NCBI RefSeq assembly: GCF_019801465.1
Contig: NZ_JAHVJA010000002.1
Span: forward strand, 669,415-733,414
Length of the DNA: 64,000 bases
Source: Leisingera daeponensis
GTDB lineage: Bacteria; Pseudomonadota; Alphaproteobacteria; Rhodobacterales; Rhodobacteraceae
Direction: 5' to 3'
Under the pieces are notes generated by a model. That model did not search any database, had not been told where the DNA came from, and saw nothing but the letters and a program-made list of their open reading frames with translations. Position 1 is the first letter of the stretch. Every line of letters begins with the position of its first letter. Positions 27,466 through 36,262 of this stretch are shown in pieces. Both the position numbers and the translations under genes were made by a program.

Positions 27466-28005
27466 ATGCCCAAGAAGCCAGCAGTCAAGGACTACATCCG
27501 CACCATCGTCGACTTCCCGCACGAAGGGATCATGTTCCGCGATGTGACCACCCTGTTTGCAGATCCGCGCGGCTTCCGCATGGCAGTCGACCAGATGCTG
27601 CACCCCTACGCGGGGGAGCAGATCGACAAGGTGGTCGGACTTGAGGCGCGCGGCTTCATCCTGGGCGGCGCAATTGCGCATCAGCTGGGCACCGGCTTTG
27701 TGCCGATCCGCAAGAAGGGCAAGCTGCCCGGCACAACGATCAGCCAAGAGTACAAGCTGGAATACGGCGAGGCGATCGTCGAGATCCACGACGATGCCAT
27801 CAAGCCAGGCGAGAAGATCCTGGTGGTGGACGACCTGCTGGCCACCGGCGGCACCGCGGGCGCCGGCATCAAGCTGATTGAACGGCTGGGCGGCGAAATC
27901 ATCTCCTGCGCCTTCATCGTCGATCTGCCGGAACTTGGCGGCCGCAAACTTCTGGAGGAGATGGGCATGGATGTGCATGTGCTCTGCGAATTCGAGGGCC
28001 TCTGA
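27466..28005 (+). CDS. apt: Adenine phosphoribosyltransferase
   Basis: It makes AMP from adenine and PRPP in purine salvage. The 179-residue protein begins [20 protein letters not shown], with the conserved [15 protein letters not shown] near residue 20, [12 protein letters not shown] near 65 and the PRPP-binding motif [17 protein letters not shown] near 120. The ATG is preceded by GGGAG. Together with the MTA phosphorylase upstream it would recycle adenine released from methylthioadenosine. The interrupted gene lies between them. Confidence 0.96.
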   Translation: MPKKPAVKDYIRTIVDFPHEGIMFRDVTTLFADPRGFRMAVDQMLHPYAGEQIDKVVGLEARGFILGGAIAHQLGTGFVPIRKKGKLPGTTISQEYKLEYGEAIVEIHDDAIKPGEKILVVDDLLATGGTAGAGIKLIERLGGEIISCAFIVDLPELGGRKLLEEMGMDVHVLCEFEGL

Positions 28006-28047
28006 CACCCCCTAACCGCCTGCTTGGCCAGTTCAAGCGCTCCCGCC

Positions 28048-28063
28048 GGTAAGGTGCCTTACC
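28048..28063. repeat. Short palindrome between apt and the GlcD-type gene
   Basis: GGTAAGG and CCTTACC flank TG, giving a 7-bp inverted repeat between the convergent genes. No strong T run adjoins it, so a terminator role is uncertain. Confidence 0.4.
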
Positions 28064-28175
28064 TAGAAAAGGCTGTTTCCGATGGGCTTGACACCGTCTG
28101 ATCCTTTGGACCGGGTGGCGCGCGCCGCGCAGCCGGGCCGGCGCGGAAGCGGGAGCCTTCCCCACAGCAGACAGT

Positions 28176-29594
28176 TCAGACGGTTTTCAGCACCGCGCCC
28201 GGGTTCATGATGCCATTGGGGTCCAGCGCCTGTTTGATGGCCCGCATCGCTGCCAGTTTCGCGGGATCCCCGTAGCGTTCCAGATCGACGGTCTTCATCC
28301 GGCCGACACCATGCTCAGCACTGAAGGAGCCGCCAAAAGAATGCACCAGATCATGCACGGCTTCCTTGACCGCACCGCGCAGGGCCTCATAGTCCTCGCG
28401 CTTGCGGCCCTGTGCCGGGAACACGTTGTAGTGGAGGTTGCCGTCGCCCAGATGGCCAAAACAGTTGATGCGGAAGTCGCCGAGCCCCGCGACCACCTCC
28501 CTGCCCCGTTCGATGAAGGCCGGGATCTCTGATATGGGCACAGAGATGTCGTGGCTGGACACAGAACCGATGGCTTTGTTGGCCAGCGGGATATGCTCGC
28601 GCACCGACCACATCGCTTGCCGCTGGCTTTCCGACTGGGCAATCACGCCATCGCTGACAAGCCCAGTGGCTTCGGCGGCTTCGAACAGCTCTGCCAGCGT
28701 TTCCTCTGCCTCCAGCCCGCGTGGCAGGCCGAGCTCGATCAGCACACACCATTCCGGCGCTTTTGCAAAGGGCTGGCGGACCTGCTGCAGCGTCTCCGCC
28801 AGGAAATTCAGCCCCTGCCGGTGGATCAGTTCAAAGGCGCTGACGCCCTCGCCCGCGTGATCCCGGGCCAGGGCCAGCAGATCAATGGCCGCCTGCGGGT
28901 CCGTCACGGTAAAGACCGCAGTGCCCTGCGACGCCGGGATGGGCAACAGCTTCAGCGAAGCAGCGGTGATCACGCCCAAAGTGCCCTCGGCCCCGATCAA
29001 GAGGTTCCGAAGGTCATAACCGGTGTTGTCTTTCCTGAGCCGCGACAGCCCGTGCCAGATTTCGCCCGTAGGCAGCACTGCCTCCAGCCCCAGGCAGAGG
29101 TCGCGGGCGTTGCCGTAGCGCAGCACGTTGACGCCGCCGGCATTGGTCGCAAGGTTGCCACCGATCCGGGCCGAGCCTTCCGCAGCCAGCGACAAGGGAA
29201 ACAACCGCCCTGCCGCCTGAGCCGCCGACTGAACATCGGCCAGAATGGCGCCAGCCTCTGCAATGATCACATTCTCTAGGCTGTGAACGGCCCGGATGGC
29301 CGCCATCCGCTCCAGCGAAATCACCAGCGGCGGTGGCCCGCCCGGCATCACCTGACCGCCAACCAGACCTGTCCCGCCGCCATAGGGCACAACCGGCACC
29401 CGGGCGGCATTAGCCTCGCGGATCAGGGTTGAGACCTGCTCTGCATTCTGCGGCAGCGCCAGCACGCCGGCCTGCCCCTGAAAACTCCCGCGCGGCTCCT
29501 CCAGGTAGCGAGGCTCAGGCAGGCGGAGCACGCCTTCGGGCAGCAGGCCCGACAGACGGTCGGCAAAGGCGGGGTCGGCGGGGTTCAGCGTCAT
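28176..29594 (-). CDS. FAD-linked 2-hydroxyacid oxidase/dehydrogenase (GlcD/D-lactate dehydrogenase type)
   Basis: This 472-residue flavoprotein has an N-terminal FAD-binding PCMH domain (about 40-215) with the motif PVVPYGGGTGLVGGQ and a C-terminal FAD-oxidase domain (about 220-470). The latter contains the metal-site histidines in NCFGHLGDGNLHYNV and FSAEHGVGR. Relatives oxidise D-lactate, D-2-hydroxyglutarate or glycolate. There are no glcE/glcF partners nearby, so a stand-alone D-2-hydroxyacid dehydrogenase is more likely than glycolate oxidase. It heads away from the MBL-fold gene, which is 40 bases upstream on the same strand. Confidence 0.93.
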   Translation of the reverse strand: MTLNPADPAFADRLSGLLPEGVLRLPEPRYLEEPRGSFQGQAGVLALPQNAEQVSTLIREANAARVPVVPYGGGTGLVGGQVMPGGPPPLVISLERMAAIRAVHSLENVIIAEAGAILADVQSAAQAAGRLFPLSLAAEGSARIGGNLATNAGGVNVLRYGNARDLCLGLEAVLPTGEIWHGLSRLRKDNTGYDLRNLLIGAEGTLGVITAASLKLLPIPASQGTAVFTVTDPQAAIDLLALARDHAGEGVSAFELIHRQGLNFLAETLQQVRQPFAKAPEWCVLIELGLPRGLEAEETLAELFEAAEATGLVSDGVIAQSESQRQAMWSVREHIPLANKAIGSVSSHDISVPISEIPAFIERGREVVAGLGDFRINCFGHLGDGNLHYNVFPAQGRKREDYEALRGAVKEAVHDLVHSFGGSFSAEHGVGRMKTVDLERYGDPAKLAAMRAIKQALDPNGIMNPGAVLKTV

Positions 29595-29634
29595 GCCCTA
29601 TCCATGCCGCAAGGCCCTGCGGCTGGCAAGCGGC

Positions 29635-30459
29635 TCACTCGTCCTCAAGCAGATACTTGGGGCGCAGTACATGTATAGTCGGTCGGCTGGGCAGGCTCCG
29701 CAGCGAGACGGTCAGGTCGCTTGCCCCTTCGTCCACCACATCGAACTCCGGCCCGATCCGGGCCAGGAAACGCTCCAGCGAATAGTCACTGAACCAGTGC
29801 ATCGGGATAATAACAGAGGACCGCAGCCGCCCCAGCACCTCCAGCATCTGCTCCAGCGGCAGGGTGATGCCCCCGTCAACCGCCGCCATCACCACGTCGA
29901 GCCGCCCCAGAGCCGCATACTGTTCCGGTGTCGGCACATGGTGCAGGTGGCCCAAGTGGCCGATACACAGGCCCGCAGCCTCGAACACAAAGATCGAGTT
30001 GCCCCGTTCCTCCACCCCGCCGAACATGTTGCGAATGTCGGTCGGCACGTTCCGGATCAGCATCTCGCCGAGATCAAGGTAATGCTCGATGCCTGCCCCG
30101 AAAGGCCCCCAGCCCTCCAGCACATGCTGGATCGCCGGATCAGGGTGCGCGGTCCAATGGGTCTCATGGGCGTGGTTCATGGTGACCACATCGGGGATCA
30201 GCGGCGCAGCCCCGGTGAAGCCAGTGAAATCGGTGACCACGTTCAGCCCGCCTTCGGTGCGCAGTAAAAAGGAGGCATGGGCAATGTACCGGATCAGCAC
30301 GCTGTCCTCGGCAACGGGATCCTGCCAGCTGGCCTTGTGCAGGTAGGTCAGGCCCGGCGTTTCCTGGGCCAGCGCGATGCAGTGGCTGGGCCGCCGCTCC
30401 TGGGCGTGGAGGGCACCGGCACAGAGGATCAACCAAAAAACACAGCAAAGCGCGCGCAT
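29635..30459 (-). CDS. Exported metallo-beta-lactamase-fold protein, UlaG-like
   Basis: This 274-residue protein has a signal peptide (MRALCCVFWLILCAGALHAQ). The fold is that of COG2220 MBL hydrolases: RYIAHASFLLRTEGG near residue 60, a metal motif reading His-Ala-His-Glu-Thr-His near 95, HLGHLHH near 170, and a final IIPMHW near 220. The usual Asp of HxHxDH is Thr, and the usual Asp of HLGD is His, so the metal site may be altered. Activity and substrate are unknown. I start at the ATG opening the signal peptide and drop 43 upstream codons. The GlcD-type gene follows on the same strand. Confidence 0.85.
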   Translation of the reverse strand: MRALCCVFWLILCAGALHAQERRPSHCIALAQETPGLTYLHKASWQDPVAEDSVLIRYIAHASFLLRTEGGLNVVTDFTGFTGAAPLIPDVVTMNHAHETHWTAHPDPAIQHVLEGWGPFGAGIEHYLDLGEMLIRNVPTDIRNMFGGVEERGNSIFVFEAAGLCIGHLGHLHHVPTPEQYAALGRLDVVMAAVDGGITLPLEQMLEVLGRLRSSVIIPMHWFSDYSLERFLARIGPEFDVVDEGASDLTVSLRSLPSRPTIHVLRPKYLLEDE

Positions 30460-30511
30460 GAGGCAGGTTCTAGGGCGCAATCCACCGCTGTCAGCCCCGA
30501 GAGTGAAAAAA

Positions 30512-30537
30512 GCCCGCCGGCCGTGCGCCCGCCGGCC
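30512..30537. repeat. Direct repeat of GCCCGCCGGCC (two copies)
   Basis: The 11-base word occurs at 30512-30522 and 30527-30537, next to an A6 run. On the minus strand this reads as a GC-rich stretch followed by six T residues, downstream of the RimJ-like gene. It could act as a terminator, although the arms are direct rather than inverted repeats and only the internal GCCGGC parts can pair. Confidence 0.4.
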
Positions 30538-30633
30538 CCGGCAGAACCGGAAATTCCGCCCGCCTGGAGCGGTGCATTTCAATTGCACCAGCGACGGGCG
30601 GGAGCCTCTTCCAGAATGCGGTTTGCCGTTCGT

Positions 30634-31224
30634 TTAGGCCTGGCCTGCCAAGGTCTTTCCGCGGCGGTCATGGCGCAGGGAGGCATAAAGCACATGGGTT
30701 CGCCAGCGGCCGTTGATCTGCAGGTAGGACTGGGCGACACCTTCGTACTTGAAGCCGGACTTTTCCAGCAGCCCGCGGGAAGCCTGGTTTTCCGGCAGGC
30801 AGGCGGCCTCGATCCGGCTCAGGTCCAGTTTGGTGAAGGCGTGATGCACCACCGCGCCGATCGCCTCACGCATGTAGCCCTGGCGGGCAAAAGGCAGTCC
30901 GGTCCAATATCCGAGCGTGCCAGCCTGCGCCGGGCCGCGGCGGATGTTGTCGAGCGTGATCGCCCCCACCAGCACCTGATCCGACCGCCGCACCAGGAAC
31001 AGCGGCAGCGCGGTACCGCCAGTGACGGAGCGGCGCGCCCAATAGACCCGGTTGGTAAAGCTCTTGCGGCTGAGGTGATCCGCCGCCCAGCTGGGCTCCC
31101 AAGGGGTCAAATAGGGCTGGCTCTGCAGCCGCAGAGCCGCCCAGCCGTGAAAATCCGCATGCACCGGCGGCCTGAGGGTCAGGCGCTCGGTTTCGATGCG
31201 GACCTTGCGGCGGGTGAGCAGCAT
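30634..31224 (-). CDS. RimJ-type GNAT acetyltransferase
   Basis: This 196-residue acetyltransferase is of the RimJ/RimL subgroup: ETERLTLRPPVHADFHGWAA at the start, LGYWTGLPFARQGYMREAI near residue 105 and the C-terminal NQASRGLLEKSGFKYEGVA near 145. RimJ and RimL acetylate N-termini of ribosomal proteins, while other members act on small molecules. The target here is unknown. Its ATG overlaps the stop of the M16 peptidase gene by one base (TGATG), making it the last gene of thrC-M16-GNAT. Confidence 0.9.
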   Translation of the reverse strand: MLLTRRKVRIETERLTLRPPVHADFHGWAALRLQSQPYLTPWEPSWAADHLSRKSFTNRVYWARRSVTGGTALPLFLVRRSDQVLVGAITLDNIRRGPAQAGTLGYWTGLPFARQGYMREAIGAVVHHAFTKLDLSRIEAACLPENQASRGLLEKSGFKYEGVAQSYLQINGRWRTHVLYASLRHDRRGKTLAGQA

Positions 31225-32486
31225 CAGGCGGCGCGCCTCTCCTGCAGCCTCTCCAGCGCCGGAGCATCCGCCACCGGGCCGTAAAGCGCCAGTGCCGCAG
31301 GCGCGGTCACCGCCATGGTCTCCGCCAGTTCACGCACGTCCTTGGTCGTTACCGCCTCAATCCGCTCCACCGTGCGCTCCAGCGACGGCACTTTGCCCCA
31401 GATCTGCACCAGCCGCGCCAAGCGCTCGGCCCGGTTCGAGGGGCTTTCCAGCCCCATCAGCATCCCCGCCTTCATCTGGGCGCGGGCGCGTTCGACCTCG
31501 GCGTCGCTCATATCATCCGCGGCGCGCTTCATCTCGTCGATGGTGATGCCCGCAAGCTCTTCCAGCTGCTCGCCCGAAGTGCCGGCATAAACCGTCATCG
31601 AGCCGGTATCGGCATAAGAGCCCGCCTGCGAGAAGATCGTGTAGCAGAGGCCGCGCTTTTCGCGCACCTCCTGGAACAGCCGCGAAGACATGCCGCCGCC
31701 CAGGGCGCTGGCATAGATCTGCGCGGTGTACATCGACTGGTCGCGGTAGCCGGGACCCTCGAAGGCCAGCGCGAAATGCGCCTGCTCCAGGTCCTTGACC
31801 TGCCGCGCTTCGCCGCCGGTGAAGGTGGCACCTTCGGCGGTGAATTCCGGCTTGGCCTCCATGTGGCCGAACAGCTGCTCCGCCAGCTTGACCAGCGAGT
31901 CATGATCAACGCCGCCCGCTGCCGCCAGGATCATCTGACCCGGGCCGTAGTGTTCGGCCACAAACCCCTGCAGATCCTCGCGTGAGAACGCACGGACACG
32001 TTCTGCAGGGCCCAGAATGGTCCGGCCCAGCGGCTGGCCGCGGTAGCTTTCCTCCTGCAGCCAGTCAAAGATCACGTCGTCCGGCGTGTCCAGCGACTGG
32101 CCGATCTCCTGCAGGATCACCCCGCGCTCGACCTCGATCTCGCGCTGGTCGAACATCGGGTTCAGCAGTATGTCCCCGATCACATCCACCGCCAGCGGCA
32201 CGTCATCCTTCAGCACCCGGGCGTAGTACGCCGTCACCTCGCGCGAGGTGTAGGCGTTGATATAGCCGCCCACATCCTCGATTTCCTCTGCGATCTGCAG
32301 GGCCGAGCGCCGCTTGGTGCCCTTGAAGGCCATATGCTCCAGGAAATGGGCAATGCCGTTCTGCTCCAGCCGCTCGTGGCGGCCGCCGGCGCTCACCCAG
32401 ATCCCGACCGCCGTGGATTCCAGACCCGGCATATGCTCAGAGACGATACGGAACCCGTTGGCGAGTGTGTGCTGCTGAACTGTCAA
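31224..32486 (-). CDS. M16 family zinc metallopeptidase (mitochondrial-processing-peptidase-like)
   Basis: This 420-residue pitrilysin-family protease carries the inverted zinc motif HFLEH at about residues 47-51, with the downstream Glu ligand in the ERGVILQEI region near 120, so it looks catalytically intact. No signal peptide is seen, suggesting a cytoplasmic enzyme, as for alphaproteobacterial relatives of the mitochondrial processing peptidase. The start is TTG and overlaps the thrC stop by four bases (TTGA). A GNAT gene overlaps at the other end, giving a tightly packed operon. Confidence 0.94.
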   Translation of the reverse strand: MTVQQHTLANGFRIVSEHMPGLESTAVGIWVSAGGRHERLEQNGIAHFLEHMAFKGTKRRSALQIAEEIEDVGGYINAYTSREVTAYYARVLKDDVPLAVDVIGDILLNPMFDQREIEVERGVILQEIGQSLDTPDDVIFDWLQEESYRGQPLGRTILGPAERVRAFSREDLQGFVAEHYGPGQMILAAAGGVDHDSLVKLAEQLFGHMEAKPEFTAEGATFTGGEARQVKDLEQAHFALAFEGPGYRDQSMYTAQIYASALGGGMSSRLFQEVREKRGLCYTIFSQAGSYADTGSMTVYAGTSGEQLEELAGITIDEMKRAADDMSDAEVERARAQMKAGMLMGLESPSNRAERLARLVQIWGKVPSLERTVERIEAVTTKDVRELAETMAVTAPAALALYGPVADAPALERLQERRAA

Positions 32487-33871
32487 TTCGCGATGTTCTT
32501 TCTGATGTGATCCTCAAGGGCAGCCAGATCGTTGGCGATCCGGGTGACCCGTTCCGGCCTCTCATACAGGTCGGACATGCGCGGCGGCAAGGGCGGATGA
32601 ATGCCGCTGGCCTCTTCCACCGCGGCCGGGAATTTCGCCGGATGCGCAGTGGCCAGTGTGATCATCGGCACGTCTGCCTGGCGGTGCTCATTGGCAACCT
32701 TCACGCCAACCGCGCCATGCGGGCACAACAGCTCGCCTGAGGCCGCCAGCTCGGATTTGATGGTCGCCAGGGTTTCTTCCTCAGAGGTGCGACCGGAGAC
32801 GTAATTTTCCGCCAGCGCCTGCATCGCGCCTTGCGACACGTCAAAGCCGCCGTTCTTCAGCTCATCCATCAGCTGCGCAATGGCCTTGGCATCCTTGCCA
32901 TAGGCATAGAACAGCGCGCGTTCAAAGTTCGAGGACACCTGAATGTCCATCGAAGGGCTGATCGAGGGCTGGGTCTCACCCTTGTAGTAGCCCTGTCCCG
33001 ACAGGCAGCGGTGCAGGATGTCGTTCTGGTTGGTGGCGACCACCAGCTGATCGATCGGCAGGCCCATCTGCTTGGCGATAAAGCCCGCAAAGATGTCACC
33101 GAAGTTTCCAGTCGGCACGGTAAAGCTCACCTTGCGCTGCGGCGCGCCCAGCGACACCGCGGAGGAGAAGTAATAGACCACCTGCGCCAGCACCCGAGCG
33201 ATGTTGATCGAGTTGACGCCCGCCAGTTTCACACCGTCGCGGAAATCGAAGTCGTTGAACATGTCCTTCACGCGGGCTTGGCAGTCGTCGAAATCGCCAT
33301 CTACAGCCAGCGCATGAACGTTTGCGTCCTGCGGCGTGGTCATCTGGCGGCGCTGCACCTCGGACACGCGGCCGTGCGGATAGAGGATGAACACATCCAC
33401 ATTGCTGAGGCCGCGGAAGGCTTCCATCGCCGCCGATCCGGTGTCGCCAGAGGTGGCACCTGCAATGGTCACCCGGTCGCCGCGGCGCTCCAGCGCGGCC
33501 TGGAACAGCTGGCCGATCAATTGCATGGCGAAATCCTTGAACGCCAGCGTCGGGCCGTGGAACAGCTCCAGCAGGAAATGGTTAGGCGCCAGCTGCTTCA
33601 GCGGCGCGCGGGCGGCATGGCCGAACCCCTCATAGGCGCGGGCGATGATCGCGCGAAATTCCTCATCGGTGAAGCAATCGCCGATGAACGGGCGCATGAC
33701 GCGGAAGGCGGTTTCCTCATAAGACAGCCCCGCCAGCGCCGCGATCTCTTCCTGGGACATCTGCGGGATTTCCGCGGGCACATAGAGGCCGCCGTCGCGG
33801 GCCAAGCCGGTCAGCATTGCGTCTTCAAAGGTCAGCTCGGGCGCTTGGCCCCGGGTCGAGATATATTTCAT
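32483..33871 (-). CDS. thrC: Threonine synthase
   Basis: This PLP enzyme converts O-phosphohomoserine to threonine. The 462-residue length matches the longer type. It begins MKYISTRGQAPELTFEDAML. The PLP lysine lies in LAFKDFAMQLIG near residue 112, and the motif IAGATSGDTGSAAMEAF near 138 holds the phosphate/substrate loop. GNFGDIFAG near 250 forms the cofactor phosphate site. The gene lies 20 bases after SURF1 and overlaps the M16 peptidase gene. SURF1-thrC-M16 order is common in relatives, as I recall. Confidence 0.97.
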   Translation of the reverse strand: MKYISTRGQAPELTFEDAMLTGLARDGGLYVPAEIPQMSQEEIAALAGLSYEETAFRVMRPFIGDCFTDEEFRAIIARAYEGFGHAARAPLKQLAPNHFLLELFHGPTLAFKDFAMQLIGQLFQAALERRGDRVTIAGATSGDTGSAAMEAFRGLSNVDVFILYPHGRVSEVQRRQMTTPQDANVHALAVDGDFDDCQARVKDMFNDFDFRDGVKLAGVNSINIARVLAQVVYYFSSAVSLGAPQRKVSFTVPTGNFGDIFAGFIAKQMGLPIDQLVVATNQNDILHRCLSGQGYYKGETQPSISPSMDIQVSSNFERALFYAYGKDAKAIAQLMDELKNGGFDVSQGAMQALAENYVSGRTSEEETLATIKSELAASGELLCPHGAVGVKVANEHRQADVPMITLATAHPAKFPAAVEEASGIHPPLPPRMSDLYERPERVTRIANDLAALEDHIRKNIAN

Positions 33872-33891
33872 CGCCTTCAGCTCTTTCGGGT

Positions 33892-34563
33892 TCAGGGGCG
33901 GCTGCGCCGCAGGAAGTAGAGGGTCATCGCCGCCCAGATAAGGGCCAGCGAAAACCAGGTGATCGCATATTGCAAGTGGTCATTGGGGATGCCGGAGGTG
34001 GATACCGGAACCGGCCGCAGGCCCGCTTCCCCTTCGGGGCTGGCCCTCAGGACAATCATCACCGGCTCTGTGCCAAGGTGATCTGCCATGCGCCCGGTGT
34101 TGCGGGCGTACCAGATGTTGCCTGCCAGGTCCGGTGCGGGGGTGTAGCTGTCGGTTTCCTGCGGCCAGTGGATGTTGCCTTCGATGGTGGCGGGGCCAGA
34201 GATGCGTGCCGCCTGCTTTTCCTTCACCGGGATAAATCCGCGGTCAACCAGAACCCGGCGGCCGTCCTCCAGCGTGAAGGGAGAGATCACCCGGTAGCCA
34301 GGGCCGATGTCCTTGATCGAGGTGAGGACATGCAGTTCCTCTGCGCCGATATCTCCGGTCAGGCGGACCGGGCGGTATTTGTCCGCTTCCTGATCCAGCG
34401 CCTGCGGCAGGTGGTCAGCAGATTCATCGGCGATACGCGCCTCGATGGTGGCGAGGATGCCTTCTTTCCAGGCCTTGCGCTGCAGCTGCCAGGTGCCAAG
34501 GCCGATTAGAATGGCCAGGCCCGCGCCGCTGATAATCAACAGGAAGATGACACGCCGCATCAT
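33892..34563 (-). CDS. SURF1 family cytochrome oxidase assembly protein
   Basis: This 223-residue inner-membrane protein has one transmembrane helix at each end (VIFLLIISGAGLAILIGLG and ITWFSLALIWAAMTLYFL) and a periplasmic loop between them. SURF1 motifs include GTWQLQRKAWKEG near residue 21, YRPVRLTGDI near 62, RVLVDRGFIP near 100 and NDHLQYAITWFSLA near 195. SURF1 helps insert heme a into subunit I of aa3-type oxidases. That fits its place just after ctaE, from which it is separated by a hairpin terminator. The paired ATGs at 34558-34563 leave one-codon doubt about the start. Confidence 0.93.
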   Translation of the reverse strand: MMRRVIFLLIISGAGLAILIGLGTWQLQRKAWKEGILATIEARIADESADHLPQALDQEADKYRPVRLTGDIGAEELHVLTSIKDIGPGYRVISPFTLEDGRRVLVDRGFIPVKEKQAARISGPATIEGNIHWPQETDSYTPAPDLAGNIWYARNTGRMADHLGTEPVMIVLRASPEGEAGLRPVPVSTSGIPNDHLQYAITWFSLALIWAAMTLYFLRRSRP

Positions 34564-34585
34564 CGCTGCTCCGCTACAAAAACTA

Positions 34586-34615
34586 GGGGCGCGCAAGGGA
34601 TACCTTGCGCGCCCC
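34586..34615 (-). terminator. Terminator between ctaE and SURF1
   Basis: A perfect 13-bp stem (GGGGCGCGCAAGG / CCTTGCGCGCCCC) with a GATA loop is followed on the minus strand by TAGTTTTTG. It is well placed to end the cta operon and partly uncouple SURF1-thrC. Confidence 0.85.
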
Positions 34616-34676
34616 GTGTGTGGCCTCATGCCCGCGGAGAATCAACCGCAAACATGTACCCGTTACAAACCGCCGG

Positions 34677-35486
34677 TTACAGGCCTGCGGTGCCCCAGAT
34701 GTAAACCGCAACGAAGAGGAACAGCCAGACAACGTCCACGAAGTGCCAGTACCAGGCGGCAGCCTCGAAGCCGACGTGCTGCTCAGGGGTGAAGTCGCCC
34801 TTCATCGCGCGGATCAGGCAGACGGTCAGGAAGATGGTGCCGATGACCACGTGGAAACCGTGGAAACCGGTGGCCATGAAGAAGTTCGAATAGAACTCGT
34901 CACCACCGAACTGCCAGCCTTCGTGCAGCAGGTGCGCATATTCATAGCCCTGCAGGAAGGTGAAGGCGACGCCGAAGGCGATACCGATGGACAGGCCCTG
35001 GATCAGAGCCTTGCGGTCGTTGTTGTGCACCAGAGCATGGTGCGCCCAGGTCACCGCACAGCCCGACAGCAGCAGGATCAGGGTGTTGATCAGCGGCAGG
35101 TGGAAGGGGTCAACAGCATAGATTTCCGGCGCCACGTATTCGGTGCCGACATAGGTTTCCATCGGGTAGATGGCGTGTTTGAAGAACGACCAGAACCAGG
35201 CGAAGAAGAACATCACCTCGGACATCACAAACAGAATAAAGCCGTAACGCAGGCCGATCCGCACCACGGGGGTGTGGTCGCCGACCTTGCTTTCCTTGAC
35301 GACCTCTGCCCACCAGGCAAAAGCGGTATACAGCACCGCGACAAAGCCAATCCAGAAGCCCCAGGCAGTGATGCCCTTCATCCAGAACACCGCGCCGACC
35401 AGCATGATGAAGGTGCCCACCGAGGTGGCCAGCGGCCAGATCGACGGCGGCAGAATGTGATAATCGTGATTTTTAGCGTGCGCCAT
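34677..35486 (-). CDS. ctaE: Cytochrome c oxidase subunit III
   Basis: This 269-residue inner-membrane subunit of the aa3 oxidase has about seven hydrophobic helices. Family blocks include [19 protein letters not shown] at the N-terminus, [16 protein letters not shown] near residue 95, [20 protein letters not shown] near 175 and the final [18 protein letters not shown]. It stabilises the catalytic core rather than binding redox cofactors. It is the last gene of ctaC-ctaB-orf54-ctaG-ctaE. Subunit I (ctaD) is not in the window. Confidence 0.98.
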   Translation of the reverse strand: MAHAKNHDYHILPPSIWPLATSVGTFIMLVGAVFWMKGITAWGFWIGFVAVLYTAFAWWAEVVKESKVGDHTPVVRIGLRYGFILFVMSEVMFFFAWFWSFFKHAIYPMETYVGTEYVAPEIYAVDPFHLPLINTLILLLSGCAVTWAHHALVHNNDRKALIQGLSIGIAFGVAFTFLQGYEYAHLLHEGWQFGGDEFYSNFFMATGFHGFHVVIGTIFLTVCLIRAMKGDFTPEQHVGFEAAAWYWHFVDVVWLFLFVAVYIWGTAGL

Positions 35487-35509
35487 TTAAGTGTCCCTCA
35501 CCTAGCGGC

Positions 35510-36097
35510 CTAGTTCGTGGTTGCGCCTGCCCCGGTGTTACCCCCGGTGTCGAGAGCAGCATAGCCCTCGGGCAGATCGATTTCATGGAACGTGTACGAC
35601 AGCGTGATCGTATGCACGTATTTTGCATCCCGGTCGTCAATGATTTCAGGGTCTACATAGAAGGTCACGGGCATCTGCACCCGTTCCCCCGGCTGAAGCA
35701 CCTGCTCGGTAAAGCAGAAGCAGTCGATTTTCTCGAAGAACCCGCCGGCCTGATAAGGCGCCACATTATAGGACGCCTGCCCTGCAACGGGGCGATCGGT
35801 CGGGTTGTAGGCTTCATAAAAAGCCAGGCCGGTTTCACCCAGCTTGATCTCCATCTCGCGCTGGACCGGCTTGAACTCCCACGGCATCCCGCGTTCCTTG
35901 GAGCCGTCAAAGCGCACCTTGATCGTCCTGTCCAGAATGGTTTCGGATCCCGCCGTGGCGACCTGGGTCACCCCGCCAAAGCCGGTAACACGGCAGAACC
36001 AGTCGTAGAACGGGACGGAAGCCCAGGACAGCCCCCCCATCAGCACGACAACACCAACCAGTTGAACAACCGTCTTTTTCGGACCTTGCAGCGCCAT
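35510..36097 (-). CDS. ctaG: Cytochrome c oxidase assembly protein CtaG/Cox11
   Basis: This 195-residue copper chaperone delivers CuB to subunit I. It has one N-terminal membrane helix (VVQLVGVVVLMGGLSWASVP) and a periplasmic Cox11 domain with the copper motif CFCF in KIDCFCFTEQ near residue 130. PFYDWFCRVTGFGG near 32 carries another conserved Cys. Its ATG overlaps the stop of a 54-residue gene by one base (TGATG). Confidence 0.96.
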   Translation of the reverse strand: MALQGPKKTVVQLVGVVVLMGGLSWASVPFYDWFCRVTGFGGVTQVATAGSETILDRTIKVRFDGSKERGMPWEFKPVQREMEIKLGETGLAFYEAYNPTDRPVAGQASYNVAPYQAGGFFEKIDCFCFTEQVLQPGERVQMPVTFYVDPEIIDDRDAKYVHTITLSYTFHEIDLPEGYAALDTGGNTGAGATTN

Positions 36098-36261
36098 CAG
36101 TTTTGCTCTCCCTGGGCATCGGGGAACTTGAAGCTGTTGGACGTCACCTTGACCATGGTCAGTGCGAGCACCAGCACCACGAAGGCTCCCAGCAGGATAC
36201 CGACGCCCATGTTGCGGCCCGAGCGCCGCTTATGAATCTCATGTTCCTTGCGCAGGGCCAT
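36097..36261 (-). CDS. 54-residue single-helix membrane protein in the cta operon
   Basis: This very small gene fills the gap between ctaB and ctaG. The protein starts MALRKEHEIHKRRSGRNMG, a basic cytoplasmic tail, followed by one transmembrane helix (GVGILLGAFVVLVLALTMV) and a short polar end. The stop overlaps the ctaG ATG by one base, and the start follows the ctaB stop by a single base. Small proteins in this position are known in related cox operons and are thought to be assembly-related. No function is proven. Confidence 0.85.
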   Translation of the reverse strand: MALRKEHEIHKRRSGRNMGVGILLGAFVVLVLALTMVKVTSNSFKFPDAQGEQN

Positions 36262-36262
36262 C

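Noticed and set aside
27914..28165. An 83-codon minus-strand frame between apt and the GlcD-type gene
   Set aside because: The Arg/Pro-rich translation overlaps the end of apt and has no ribosome site or domain.
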